From assembly GCA_038503065.1 (NCBI GenBank), contig JBCAMK010000007.1, positions 124,001-188,000 on the forward strand: 64,000 nucleotides of DNA. The letters are read 5' to 3'. The notes beneath the pieces were generated by a model that was not told the origin of the DNA, did not search any database, and saw nothing but the letters and a program-made list of their open reading frames with translations. This DNA comes from Paragyromitra xinjiangensis (taxonomy: Eukaryota > Ascomycota > Pezizomycetes > Pezizales > Discinaceae). Made by a program: the position numbers and the translations under genes. This document shows, piece by piece, positions 1 through 12,308 of the stretch (its first letter is position 1; each line of letters starts with the position of its first letter).

Positions 1-2
1 CC

Positions 3-1376
3 AAGGTATATGCTGGTATAGATTGCTTTGGTCGTGGTTCTCTAGGGGATGGCGGGTTTGGAGTTGGACAGGTCCGTTCCTCACTTTAAGCATTTTATGA
101 TCTACAGCCCGAGAAACGCCCTAAGCCGAGTCCGGCAGCCACTTTGCTCACATGCTTTACAATTTTCTTCTCCCTGCAGGCTTTAAAGGAGATCCGAAAA
201 GAGGGACTTTCGGCCGCATTGTTCGCACCAGGATGGACTTTCGAGAACTTCGATGGGAAGAATTTTCATTCAATAGATCGAAAGTTTTGGGTCGGTGATG
301 AGACATCTCTAGCAGAACCTGGGCCTATAGCAGACTACTGCGACCTTCACGAAAGCGGTTCGGAGCATTACTTCTACACAAATTTCAACAGGGGCTTCGG
401 AAAAGCCCTATGGTTGAAAGGAAAGGTACAAGAGCTCTTCCCCTCCGTTCCATAAGCAGTGGTGAATCACACCAAAATTTTAGCTAATCGTGATAGTAAG
501 TAGAAAATTTTAGATGCCCCATGGGTCCACATAGGCACGCAATCCATTATTCCTTCTTTTCACCCACGGAGTGAAGATACCTTAAAATGGGTATATAGCA
601 ATAAAGTAGCCTATACGGGAGCTTGGTCTCTTAACATCTTCGCAACCCCACCCCACTATTACCAGGAGGATGTATCTCCAGAATACTTCTGTCCACTTTA
701 TAAAGTTGGTGTCAAGGTTACGCGAGACCTAATCCTACAATTCACATACCAGCTTCCCGAGAGCACAGGCGAAACCGTAGGATTTTATTGCGATATTGCT
801 TCTGGCTGGCGAAGCAATGAGGAGCAAATCAAACGATACAAATACGACGTGGTGGGCTCTACACCTACCGAGGAGTCAGACGGATGGGTTACTGCGTATA
901 CACTGCTCCTGGAGGACGTAAAAGATTCTATAGAACGTCGCGTTGTGGAAGTCGGTATTTTCTACCGTCCACCTATCGCAACACCTCATGTTGGTAGAGC
1001 AAATACCGCCGGACGGCACAATACCCCAACCAGTATTGCCACGATTGGCGAACTACTTCTCACAGTCCCCAACACGGAGAAAGGCAATCAGCCATGTTTC
1101 ATCACTAATGTTATCCCCTCTGGGACTGCAGCAGGAAAGCTCAAGTTGAGCTGGAAAGTGTATCCAACACATGACGCGACGGCAAAGCGGAAACTTGGAA
1201 TGTGGAGTGAATTCACGAAAGATTTTGCATGGTTTGTGGTCTGGGAGGGAAGTCGGTTCCTTGGTGTTTCGCATTGCTTGGAGTTTGTGGTGGATAGGGC
1301 TGCTGAAGGGATCGAGGAAGGGGAGTGGAGAGTGGATGGTGTGACTTGGGACGGTGAAGTTTTTCCCGGGACGTGA
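3..1376 (+). CDS. GH85 endo-beta-N-acetylglucosaminidase (ENGase), 3' part
   Basis: This is the C-terminal 395 residues of a cytosolic-type ENGase, which cleaves the chitobiose core of N-glycans on free oligosaccharides or glycopeptides. The 5' end lies outside the window. Exons are 3-71, 180-425 and 504-1376, and all junctions are in phase. Family-typical stretches are GIDCFGRGSLGDGGFGVGQ at the left edge, LFAPGWTFENF, and SEHYFYTNFNRGFG in the second exon. The third exon begins with KILDAPWV and carries the C-terminal beta-sandwich region. The catalytic Asn/Glu motif of GH85 lies upstream of this segment and cannot be checked. The first visible intron has an unusual GTCCGT donor. No signal peptide or membrane segment is visible in the part seen. 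The family call rests on motif recognition and is fairly secure; start and full length are unknown. Confidence 0.85.
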
Positions 1377-2818
1377 GAAGTTAGATATCCTATATTACGC
1401 AGGCTATTAGATAGCGAAAATTTTCTTCCGCTTCACCTAGTAGCATAGATTACTTATACTTTTACGCAGAAAATGAGATAGCGATTTAGCCAACAAGCAT
1501 AGTTAAGAATGAGATCCTCCTCGCGTGTTAATATTTCTATGGTAGCTGATAACGAGACTATCTATAACATCTGACTTAGAGTTTCTTATGAAGTCCTATA
1601 ATAAAGTTAAACTACATGTATCTTTAACTATTTATGGAAAGCAACTGAATCACATTTGTACGTACCTCCTAAACTCAGCACAGAACTTTATTCTTAGTAC
1701 TGGAGCTAAAATATCACAAAATGCAATAAATTAGGTTTTAACACGTTTGTGTTCTCGTACACCATTATTATGCAACTAATTCACTACTATCTGCCTCCTT
1801 CAAGCGTTGCAACGTTGCTGCGCTACTGTCTTAATGCGGTGCAGTAAACGTTTGTTAGATTCATGCAGGTAATGACATCATTTACCCCAACGGCCCGATG
1901 GGGTTTATTAAAATCTAATAACCTTAAGCATTACTAATTACAACGGATCACGATAGTCAGACGCCAAGGAAGGCTATAACCAAAAAGCGAACAGCGTATT
2001 AGGATCTGTTGTCTCTGCTAGAGGAAGTAATATAATATATTATTAAATGGCTAGTATTTAGTTAGTCTAATGATATTCACTAAACACCACTAATTACAGG
2101 TAGCCAGATTCAGATACCAATATGGACAACGGAGCATCAGACGGAAGATAGGTCATAGCGGATGATTGTCCGGACATGTTCCTAAGGGCTGTTGCCCTGC
2201 ATAGTTACCCAGCTCTGCCAAAGACGAGCAACCCATGTCTTATTCATACCACGATAGCCTTGCGACCAGGCAGCCTAGGTTGCGGCTACATATTAGCTAC
2301 CGGAAGTCGCTTACCATCTACAGTAGAGACCCCGCAGAGCCCCACCAGCAGTAGTAGCCATATTGTACTAGCAAGAGAGCGCAATCAATTCTAGTGTATT
2401 TCACGTAGAAAGGCTTCCACACGAGCTAGGAAAATATGAAAGAGGGGTGAAATGGTGGCGGGGTTCATGATATCTGAAACCGCCGGAAGAGGCCGAAAAT
2501 GGCCTGAATTACATGCGAATACCATTGGAATACTCGTCCACTCCACAGCTCAATTCCGGTTTCTCGCCTTAGGATCTACTGGTATTCGTTCTCTCATGGC
2601 TTTCGGTCCCCGCAAATTCTCCCCATTCTTTTTGACTATTTAAATAGTCCTTACTTTCTCCTTAACTTAGTTCACCACTCGAACTTCTTCATATCAACAG
2701 TCATCTGTGCTAGAAAAAATGTACTGAAGCCCTTTTTTTGCGTTTAAGGTCAGAATTTGTGATTGACTTGAAGTGTAGGAAACTTCAATATTTGACTCCA
2801 TTTTTCTTTCTCTTGCAG
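1377..2818. other. Intergenic, AT-rich
   Basis: No open frame here has coding character; short frames around 2176-2394 and 2452-2643 have no recognisable domain or splice context. Near 2030-2046 there is a short palindromic A/T tract. The right end should contain the promoter, and perhaps the first exon, of the unrecognised gene at 2819-3903. I could not identify either. Confidence 0.6.
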
Positions 2819-3903
2819 TCTGCGACTGCCGTCCCACCAGGCCATGGGAGCAGCAACGGTTATAGACGTATATCACATCAGTAAGTCTTCACCTTTGGGA
2901 TTAGGAACGATTATTAATATGTAAAGTAGCCATTCTGGGCCTCAAGGCCCCACCGCAAACCCTACACAGGCTGCAACTCCGGAGACCACGTTCATTGCGA
3001 CAACTACAACCCTTGAAAATCCGGTCGTGACTACAGATACTATTCTGGCATCGGCTGAGACACCATCTTCTACTACCAGCTTGGCATCAATTGTTCCCTT
3101 ATTTGCGAAAGCGGTTGCCAATGCATACGGTTCCGTTGTTGATACTGTTGATGTGGCACCACCAATGTATGTGGCACCTGGAACGCTTCCACAGCGTGCA
3201 GCTACAGGCTCCATGGTCGTCGTCGGCAACTATGTTGACCCACAAGTTGGTTATTTAGGTGGTAGCAACCTTCTAGTGAGTTAAGATTCCTTTCTAAACT
3301 AGTAGTTACCACTAACAATAAATTAAGTTCAGCAACATCAACTACATCAACATCACAGGCACTGGATACTTCCAGATCCGCTGGGAGGTTGCTTTTTTCA
3401 ACACTTTTGGTTTGATCAACCCCCCAGTCTGGACAGGGCTGAAAGGCAGACTGTTTCACGTTGCTTCCGGGGGTGGACGAAGAATGGATGATGCTCCTGA
3501 TCCCACCGACCCGACGTCGACTTGGATGGGTCCCTTGGATCGGCGTGATACTCTCCCAGTAGGCTATCAGCAAATGTGGAATAACGAGTTCTACTACCTC
3601 GACGGTGCAGTCACGTTGATGAATACTGAAGATGGAGTTGACTATAACCTTGGATATGGTAAGGCTTACAGCATGATAAACGTTTATCTATATACGAAGA
3701 TACTAACTCTAAAAATAGCAAATAAAACTTGGCAAGGTGTCCACGATGATATCAACACAACGCCGGATGGTTTGGCTATCAAGCGTTATGGGAAGGTGAG
3801 AGATACTGGAGATGACACAGCTCCAGTACCTCAGTTTGTTACCAATTTAGTAACCTTCAACTCGAGCTTGGTGCCTATGGTTTCTCATGTAACGCTTGTT
3901 TAA
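2819..3903 (+). CDS. Unrecognised multi-exon protein, 5' end unresolved
   Basis: Four in-phase exons can be joined: 2819-2880, 2930-3275, 3328-3658 and 3719-3903 (about 308 residues). I do not recognise the family. The N-terminal third is rich in Thr, Ser, Ala and Pro (for example ATPETTFIATTTTLENP). The middle is Gly/Asn-rich with NINYINITGTGYFQIRWEVAFF. The C-terminal part contains Trp-rich stretches (NPPVWTGLKGR, YQQMWNNEFYYLDG) and ends MVSHVTLV. Several Asn-x-Thr/Ser sequons would fit a secreted protein. A CTCTTGCAG acceptor precedes 2819, so at least one upstream exon with the start codon is expected. I found none with a signal peptide, and the frame into 2819 is closed by a stop at 2725. 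The gene could therefore be misread at its 5' end or be a relic. It converges on the glycosidase gene at 4819. Confidence 0.55.
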
Positions 3904-4818
3904 AGGCTGGGGGACTTCGCTAGTATGGCTTGTCATTTCAGAATTTGAAGAAAATTTTTATATACGATTAGCTCAGTTATCCCTAGTGGATTCTGTAGAA
4001 TAAACTCCTATTCACTTCGAGAGTCAGTTCCGCACAACACCGCACACGTACTAGTACACCAGTGCTAAATTAAGACGTTCTGCAATAATACACCAGAATC
4101 CACAACACGCAACAAGCTATGCGAGAGGCCTGGCGCGAGGGTCCACCACCACAAGGATTGTTAGCATTTCGCTAGCGATATTAGCTACTCGCATAAACCG
4201 CACTATGTAGAGAATATCTTCTCCAAAAAAAATTTACATTTAGAAATAGACCAGCGATAAGTCATAGTCTCAAGCCAACCCAACTAGTTGATGGAATGTA
4301 TATCGTCGAAGATAAAGGTGTTTCCTACTTGTAAAAATATTTAGAGCTTTAATGTACAGATATCAGAAGTTTTGATCTTGATTCGGATTCTAGCAACAGT
4401 GCTAGGGAACTGCTACAGTTTATGAAATATGCAACCCGGATTAAATACTGGATTCAGATTGAACTGCCACATAACTGCCGCAAGAAGTATTTGGATTTTC
4501 AAATAGATGACTTTTAATTGACATGACTCCCGCACGACCAACATAAGATTCAAAAAGTACATTTTTGCTACTGGAGAAGACTCGCACCCATTTCAGTGCC
4601 ATATATCTGAACCTCATTGTCGCTATCCCCCTGAACGACCGTATACTCTCACAAGGAGATGAAATGAATGAATCCACAAATATCTTCACCGCCACACATA
4701 ATTTCTCCCTGCAAAAAAAACACCCACAACCAAAATCCCCTCCACCCACAGAACCATCCCCTCTCCCATAACACAAGAGAGCAAATCTACTGGCAAACAT
4801 CAGATTCCCAAAACGGGT
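3904..4818. other. Convergent intergenic spacer
   Basis: This spacer separates the 3' ends of two convergent genes. It is AT-rich and holds short non-coding frames only. No tRNA, repeat array or hairpin terminator could be supported. Confidence 0.6.
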
Positions 4819-6324
4819 CTAGGCCGGAGGAAGCAAGCTAATAGTCCAGATCCAGTATCCATTAGTCAAAGTGTAAGGAACACTCAACGCGCCGTTGGTG
4901 ACAGTCATCAAAGTATCCGAAATAGTAACTGGACCATCGCTCTGCATCAGCTGTGCATACTTGCGATACTCCTTGATCTGAACCCTGACTTGATTATTCT
5001 TAATCAACCAACTGCTCTCAGAATTGAGATTATTAAACTGAGTAGTGAACGTCCCAGTCTGCCCCGCAGTCGAAGTAATCACTCCAATCCGTTTATTGGT
5101 GCTATCGACTGTCGCGTAAAGATTGAACCAAATAAGGTCCCCAGGAGTGGTTGCGACTCTCTGTCCGGTCTGGAAGAGTGTGTAATAGTTGTACACCCAG
5201 TACTCCGCGAGAGCAGTATATGCCGCAGTGGTAGAGTTTCGGTTGATAAGGAGCGCCAGCCCATCGTGTAAATCTTGCCCTGACCCAAGGTTGGATCCCC
5301 AATTTGCACGGAGGCCTTGAACGTCGTATCTCTCGAAGTTTGAAACAAACCATCCGACATTGTTGGGATTCTGTATCTTGTCAGTTTTCTGCGAACCTTC
5401 ACAGGCGGGAGAAATAGTCGACAAACCTGAAAATTAGATGGACCATATTCGTTTACTTGATAAGGTCTAACCGGGGCGCCATAAGTGTTACGGATCGTCG
5501 TGAGTTGACTGATCGAAAACCCAGCATCATCTTGTGGGCCATCCGAGAATCCCCCTTGACCTCCTAGCAAATGCCAGCTGTATATATCAGGGATAGAACC
5601 GTTTGCGATGACGTTTGACATCCAGTCAGTCCAAAATGTGTTCCCCGTAGTTGGTTGCTGAGAAGCCGAAGGACCAACAAGAAGGGTACCCGGGAGAAGT
5701 TCTCGGAGTCTGTGATAGGCCCAATTGTATGTTTGTAGATACTGAGATCTCGACTTTGCCCAGAATCCACCGCTATCTGCCTCGTTCCAGAGATCAATTT
5801 CAAGCCCTTCGATCATGTTGTTTGCCTTTAGATCCGTCACGACTTGTCTCAAAAAGTTGTCCCACTCAGTACAGTCCCCATTATCGCATGGCCAAATCCC
5901 ATCACTTCCTTGGGTTCCATCGGCCTTGAACACATCAATCAGCATTGTTCAAGCTTATATCGCGAATGGTAGCGGAACTCACCCCCCACATATCATGAAT
6001 CAAAAGTACGAATCTTCCACCGTATTTTCTAGTCGTCTGGTAGTTCGACAACGCGGATTGAAAACGAGGCACATATTGAGCATAACCAAGTCTCCAGCCT
6101 TTAGCAGAAATTTGAGCTCCACCAGCACGGTTGTACTTGAACCCTATATCCGTGTACCAATGATCTGGAATCTGATTTTGAACGTCGGGGATCCCATAGA
6201 GAATCCCAGAAGCGAGATGGCGGGGAGCACCAAGTTTCGTTCCAACATCGACAGAGGCAATGTATCTATCTGCGGAGACTGCGCTGAGGGCCGTCAAGGC
6301 AAGGGCAGAATACTTGAGAAGCAT
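4819..6324 (-). CDS. Secreted GH39-like clan GH-A glycoside hydrolase
   Basis: The gene encodes a 463-residue secreted glycosidase. Exons in transcription order are 6324-5983, 5924-5427 and 5370-4819; all phases close. Residues 1 to about 18 (MLLKYSALALTALSAVSA) form a signal peptide. The N-terminal block with SGILYGIPD and WYTDIGFKYNRAGGAQ, then HDMWG/ADGTQ across the first junction, is typical of fungal GH39-like proteins. The predicted acid/base is Glu162 in DLWNEAD and the nucleophile Glu273 in YQVNEYG, both at the expected beta-strand 4 and 7 positions of clan GH-A. The C-terminal third is probably a beta-sandwich. The substrate is unknown: family members act on xylosides, iduronides or other beta-glycans, and fungal members are poorly characterised. 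A TATA-like element lies 85 nt upstream of the ATG. Confidence 0.82.
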
Positions 6325-8143
6325 TTTGAAGGCTGCTTGGGGCGGCAGAGTTAAACCGCCTACGACTTGGATGCCGAGAAAAGGTTTTCTGAAGGAAAAA
6401 GGTCGTTACTTATATACTTGTCTTCGGCCTGCCATGAGGTAGTTAATAAGACCAGAATCTGCCAATGTCTGACCTTCATCTGGAACCTCCTTCAAGGCCT
6501 CTCCGGCTAGATCACCAACCTGAGAAATTCTAAGAGAAAATGTGGAGAATTAACTATTTTGTCTATATGAGTACCCTTCGCTAATATTTCCATTGAGTGT
6601 ATTTAGCCTATGATTGAGCAATTGCAAGGAGACTCGCATATTGTTTCGTGTGGTCCGGAGCTTCCTCCAGCCAAACCCCCGTACACAATCAATAATAACC
6701 TTAAAGGAGCATAGAAGGTTTTGTAGTTTGAGTTATGTTGGTAAGTATGCCACCATAGCCCCAAAGGGTTGGATGAATTATCAATTAATTAAAAGCACAA
6801 AAGGGAAAAGTGACTCTGTCGAGTGATGTGATGTGATCTGAGTTTACCCGCAGAATAACATAAGACTAAAGTAATTCTATATGGTCGCTTGCGGAAGTTA
6901 AGCAACGGATGCCGGTACTGCGGGTCTGATAAACCCGAGATCCCAAAACGGATAGTCCAGTATTTCTAACACAGCATATGTTTTAACGAGTGTTGATCAA
7001 ATCCAGCTTGATGCTACTCACTTTCAATACTATGCCATATCTGACGTACCATAACTACATGTACACAATATCAAATCATGAGGTGTACCCCAGGAAACAC
7101 AGGCACGTGCCAAGAAAATACTATTAATATCTCAGTAGCACCTATCTACTACCAATAACCGATAGGACTAGATACAGACAAACATAAGGGTATAAACGTC
7201 TTGCAGGAATTGCATAAACCTGTGTTACCTCATAGCTTTTGTTTGCTAGTTCTATTATCCCGAATCTCTCGGAAGTTTATTCAAACTTGGCCCGAGCACC
7301 TGCACAACACGGCTATTCACAGCACATACCGACACCATATGTTGGATTGAGTCCGCTCGAACGAGCAATTTATTAGCAGAGGATCTTAAAATGCGGGGTG
7401 CAGTTCGCTTACCATTTAGCCTGAAGGCTAACTCAGGAATTTGTTTCGCACAATGGAGTAATTCACTTGGGTGATTTCTCTAGGTAAAAGCGAAGAACCG
7501 AACATCAACAACCCCACAAAACAGACTTGATCACGAATTCGCGGAGGAATACTTGTGAGTATTTAGCCGTAGCTGAGCCGGTGAAGTCTGAGTCTTCTAC
7601 CCCGATTCATGTCGTCTCGGCGGGGCATAGTGATATTAGGTGCCAACTGCCAGAGAGAGGAGAAAACAGTTGGCTCCACTAGCACTTTGTAAGGTAAGTG
7701 ACCATCATTCTCAGATAAAGTAGGGGGGAAGTTGCCGCTAGGAGTAAATGTAGACCCTTTAGCAGAGGGAAGTTACACGGCTCGCTTGATGATATTCCTT
7801 TTTAAGCGTAGTATTTATTTAGATATTCAATACACTAGGGTCTGGAATCCAGACTACAAGATACCAATGCTCAAATCATCTACAGGGGATATGAACCTAA
7901 CTCATGAAGTTGAGTTGAAGATACCAAATCAAATATACCTACACAGGATTCAACGTTCCAGCGTTGCAACCTGCCAGTTCAAGGTTGGTCCTCGCCAAGA
8001 AAAGCAACGCGCGGCTGCTCAAGTTCCGAAAGCTCAGAAGCTCTCTCCACCAGAATAAACCCTTACATCAACCTCACCTCAACTCCCAACCCCCGCCATC
8101 ACAAATCCAAGAACCTGAATCTATCCAACACCAAACAGACAAC
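6325..8143. other. Intergenic between divergent secreted-protein genes
   Basis: About 1.8 kb separates the divergent glycosidase and I9 inhibitor genes and must hold both promoters. The last ~100 nt before 8144 is a C/A-rich, G-poor leader typical of well-expressed fungal mRNAs. A stretch at 6858-6960 has a weak resemblance to the internal part of 5S rRNA (see rejected items). No gene is supported. Confidence 0.6.
6409..6416 (-). promoter_or_regulatory. TATA-like box of the GH39-like gene
   Basis: TATATAAG reads on the minus strand about 85 nt upstream of the glycosidase start codon at 6324, a normal fungal spacing. It is supported only by sequence match and position. Confidence 0.4.
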
Positions 8144-8615
8144 ATGAAGTTCTCCATCGGCACTCTCGTCCTCCTCGCAGCGACCCTCGCGACCGCGACC
8201 GAACGTAAGCGTTACATCGTCACCTACGACGAGAGCACCCCCAGCAGCGTCGTTGAGAAGGCCATGCAAGATGCCAAAATCGCTGTATGTTCCACCCCAG
8301 CAGGGCTTCGTTACACAGAGCTATAGCTAACTCTTTGATGTGGGACAGGGCGGTCATGTCACTCACGAATACCGTAGCGAACCCCTCCCTACACTCTAGC
8401 TGGATGGCATACTAACTAACTACAACAGAAATCATCAAGGGGTTTAGCGTAGATGCGCCTACTCGGGATGCTGATAGCTTCATCCAAAGCTTGAAGTTCG
8501 GCGATTGTAACCCAACTGTGGAAGAGGACGAAATCGTATGTTCCTCCTGGCCCCTCGTGTCTACCTGATGCTGATTATAATGTAGGTTACTACCCAAGGA
8601 AATGGTCCGCAATAA
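8144..8615 (+). CDS. Small secreted I9-type serine protease inhibitor
   Basis: The gene encodes a 100-residue protein related to the stand-alone I9 inhibitors (yeast proteinase B inhibitor, Pleurotus POIA1), which resemble subtilisin propeptides. Four exons fit in phase: 8144-8284, 8349-8373 (25 nt), 8429-8535 and 8586-8615. Residues 1 to about 19 (MKFSIGTLVLLAATLATA) form a signal peptide. The mature part has the family order: RYIVTYDE strand, helix with VVEKAMQDA, GGHVTHEY, IIKGFSVDAP, helix FIQSLK, VEEDEIVTTQ tail. No protease domain follows, so it is a free inhibitor rather than a zymogen propeptide. A CTAAC branch-point sequence is visible in the second intron. A secreted form would act on extracellular or vacuolar subtilases; the target is inferred. 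Confidence 0.85.
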
Positions 8616-10000
8616 AGGGGACGAAGGTTGTTAGGTTGAAACATACGGACAGGGCGCATAGGGCGGGGGGTTTCTTTTTAGGAAATAGCAGGCTATCCTT
8701 ATGATTTGGCGGGTCGGCCAGTTATCAGCTGTTTGGGATAGGCTTGCGGTCCTGTGTATATTTTTTCGTTAGCTGTTTGTCTATTCGCAGCCCTAGAAGG
8801 GCTTCAGGACCATTGATTGTAATTGCAATTCATTAAATTTACACTATTTACTTTTTGTCGGCTCTCCCCATCAGGATGAAGAAAGATCACAAAAAGTACC
8901 CTGCGCCATCAAACGTAGATAAATGGCAGCTCCAACCGCACCTTCCCGTGCTTTTCGCTAGCTCTATACAGTAGGCTATCCACCACTAAGGATTTTATAC
9001 GAAAACCCATCCAGAACCGATAACCCAACCTTTACCAAGGGAGACCGGAACCCCAACGCATAAATAGCTATCAAAGACAGTAGCCCAGAAACACCGCCAA
9101 TATGTATTTAGCAAACTTCCCGGGGTATGCATTTGTGGAGAATCGTTGGGAACTGAGACCCCCACCTATTGATTCAATCCAGTCTTATATCTCCGAGACA
9201 TCCAGTACCTTACAAGTGATAGTGATGTGAACAAGTGATATAGCTCGAATAGATCACATCACCAAGCAAAGAAACAAACACAACCAGAACCTTTATATAG
9301 AATAAACCACCAGGAAGCCCCAGGCTAGCAGGACCCAAAACGTGACTTTGTTTTCGAGATGCTGAATACCCACTCAAGTATCGACTACAATACTAAACCC
9401 AGACAGTTGCTCATCACCTACCCCAACCCCACAATCCAAAACACCATACAAAACCCCCACCCAGACCAGCCCCTACCAACCCGAAACCGCTCCTACGCCC
9501 TCTCATTGGCCATTACGTAGAAAGTTCTAGAAGAACCGTCGAATATTCTCGTGCTGGATCCACTATATATAGCAAGCCATCTCGCTATTCTCAGCTGTAA
9601 TCGAGACTGTAGGTGCCTCTCTGCTCTTCTGGGAACAAGGGGAGAAATAAACGAGTGATGGTCTATGATTCACTATTAAGGTACTGTAAACCAAGATGGC
9701 AAGAACTTACTCGAGCTACTAACTGAACTTCAATCAATTGTATATATCTGCTTTAACAACCTCACTACCTCACCACGAAGCATAGCGAATAGAAGAGAAC
9801 AGAGCGAAGGTATAAGGCCAAACCAGCTAAATTAACTACTACCCATCACTAACCACTCCCGTCCAGTCCAGCCAACAAAAGGGATCGAACACAAGGAAAA
9901 GGTTCATATCTCATCAATAGAGTAAAGCTTATAATATGCATAAAAGAAACACTATAGTACAACTCCAGCAAACGCAAACCCAATGCAAGTTCTAAACCCT
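8616..10000. other. Intergenic, no gene seen
   Basis: About 1.4 kb of mixed composition between the inhibitor gene and the convergent Ima1 gene. Only short unsupported frames are present. A TATATATAG tract near 9565 has no start codon at a suitable distance. Confidence 0.55.
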
Positions 10001-12308
10001 TCACAAACCCAACCCGCCAAAGCCCATCCCTCTTTCTCTTTTAATCAGATCTCTCCCACTTTTAACCCTCCCTCGTTCTAACCCAACACTACCACCTCTA
10101 CTCCCTCTATCGCTCCCAGCGCTTCCAACACTTCCCACGCTCCCTACACTTCCATCCCTTTCCTTTCTCCTACTCTCCTTCTCCTCCTCCAACCCCCTCT
10201 TCCTCTCCGCCTCATAAAACGCCCTCGCCCGTCCTCTCTGCAACCTCATCAACACCCCCCACACCTGCCTCAAAACCCCACACAACACTACCACCCCTGC
10301 CACCCTCCTTTCACTATAAGCCGCACCAACTCCAGCTATCACACCCATTCCCAGAACCCAAAGACCACTCCACCTCTTCACCCCCCTCCACGCAGCCACC
10401 ACCCCCGCTACCCCAACCCCCCACCACTCCAACCCACCAACCACCAACCCTCCCGCAACCCCCAACACAACCCCCCTCCCAACCACCCCCCACCACGCCT
10501 CCTCCCCAACCCTCACAACAACCGGCTCATCATCCAACCTCAACCCACCCACCATCAACGTCTCCAACCCCGTCGGCTCATCATCCACAAAAAACCTCTG
10601 CGGCGCCATCGGCGGATACTGCGGATTCCCCAGTCTGTACCCCCCCGACGCCAGTTTCGAGAACTCCGCTCCCTGCAGCGCTCCAGACGGGGCATTAAGT
10701 CTACTCGCGAAGAAATTCTCCCTCGCCGCAGGCTGAGTCCCGAGAGGTGCGCCAAACAACGGACGTGGATACTGGATTTGACGCTGCTGTGATGAGAATG
10801 AGAAGGATGGTTGAGGCGGGGGTGGTTGGGTTCGGTAGACTGTGTCGGATGAGGAGGTGGGGTTCCAGTCCATTGCGTCGGGTGATGGGTTGGATTGGGT
10901 CCGTCGTGGTGCGGGACTGGGGGAGGTTTCGCGGAGGCGGGGTTTGAACGGGGAGTATGTTGTGCTGACTGTTGATGGGGAGGGTTGGGTTATTGGTGGG
11001 CGGAGAGGGGTGACGGGGCTCATTGGGTGACGGGGGAGTTGTTGGCGGCGTTGAGGTGGGGAGGATGGGGGGGAGGGAGTACCGGGGATTGGGGAGGGCT
11101 CGCGGAGGGAGAAGGGGGGGGCGTCTTCGAGTTTGAGACAGGTTATTGAGAATAGGGTTGACTATCAGGTGTTAGTTGTGGTGGGTTAAAGGGAGGGGGG
11201 GAACATACCATTAGGGAGATGAAGAAGAGTCCTATATGGAGTCGTGTGGATGTTTCTTCTGAGAAGGCGAATCTGCTACCTGGGGCCATGAAGTACCATG
11301 ATAGGAGACGGAAAACGTAGATAGCTGATTCAAGTTGCCAGTACTCCCTCGCACCGACCAGTTTCTTATGTGGATACTTTTGTAGCTCTCTCTCACGGTA
11401 AACCCAAAAGAACCCAACCAAACTCCACGGAACCCACCTCGCCGCCTGTCTCGCCGCAACACCATAGCAATACACATCCACATCCCTCGTAACCCCACTC
11501 CTCAACGCGCACCCCACCCACGAAGCCGTCTCCAAATCCACCTTCCCCCCCGGATGCAACGCAGCACTCCCATGCCACGCCAACATCAAAAAATGAAAAT
11601 AACACCAAACCCCCCCTCGAAACCACCACACAACACTCTCAAACGTCTTCCTCCCACCACTCCCCACATCCCTCTTCCCATCCATCGCCGCCTCATACCC
11701 ACTGCTCCTCGCTAACATCTGCCCCAGCGACGCCACCTTCGCCTGGTAATTACTCGTTCGAATCCGGTCATTAACCTTCGGCGCACACTCCGCACACACC
11801 GCCGGCCAGCGCTCTTCAAGCTCCTTCTTCCGCTTCGGATACAGGTAATTGACGTGTTCGTTATAATCTGGATGGTCCTCTGGCGGGAGGTCGTACGTGG
11901 CGATAGCGTTCGTGACAATCTGTTGGTTGTGTAGACAGGTGCGACAGAACGTTGGTGATGGCGGAGGAGACTCGTTGATCCCAACTGTAGGCCTTAGTGT
12001 TGTGCGTTGAGTCAAAGCATGGATCGCACGTGGGGATTGACGACGACGGGCGAACACCGGTGCGGGCGAGGACGGCGCGGAAGGGACGTAGTCGAGGATT
12101 TCACCATTCTAGAAAGTTAGTAGGGATCGTGCTAGGACGCGGGAAGGGGGGGCTTTACTTCGTCGAGATGGTTGTCGGCGCTGCAGTACAGACAGGTGAA
12201 GCGGCGGAGTCGACCGCTGGGGTATTGGTCTACGTCGCGGAGAGACTGCACGGTGACTTGGCGGCTGCAGTAGAAACAGATGAGTTTCCGGCGGAAGAGG
12301 GTAGGCAT
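10001..12308 (-). CDS. ima1: Ima1-type inner nuclear membrane protein
   Basis: The gene encodes a 736-residue relative of S. pombe Ima1 and animal Samp1/NET5, integral nuclear-envelope proteins that link heterochromatin and the cytoskeleton to the envelope. Exons are 12308-12159, 12108-11209 and 11161-10001, all phase 0. The N-terminal Ima1 zinc-ribbon region has Cys11, Cys14, Cys39 and Cys42 (CFYC...CLYC), followed by the further pairs FCRTC and CAEC. Hydrophobic segments include VVWWFRGGVWCYFHFLML, WVPWSLVGFFWVY, LHIGLFFISLM and, near the C-terminus, VVLGVAGGLVVGG and GLWVLGMGVIAGVGAAY. The cytoplasmic or nucleoplasmic loop carries the family-like AMDWNPT and FFVDDEPTGLE motifs. The C-terminal tail is charged and Ser/Gly-rich. 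The coding strand is unusually G-rich in the last exon. Family call is good. Confidence 0.8.

Noticed and set aside
6858..6960. Possible 5S rRNA remnant (GGAAGTTAAGC followed by GGTACT and GATCCC)
   Set aside because: Spacing between the A-box-like and C-box-like parts is about 6 nt too short, and no pairing 5' half is visible. Similarity is too weak without a covariance search.
10747..11030. Gly/Arg-rich plus-strand frames over the Ima1 gene
   Set aside because: They are shadows of the Ima1 last exon on the opposite strand, caused by strongly biased base composition.
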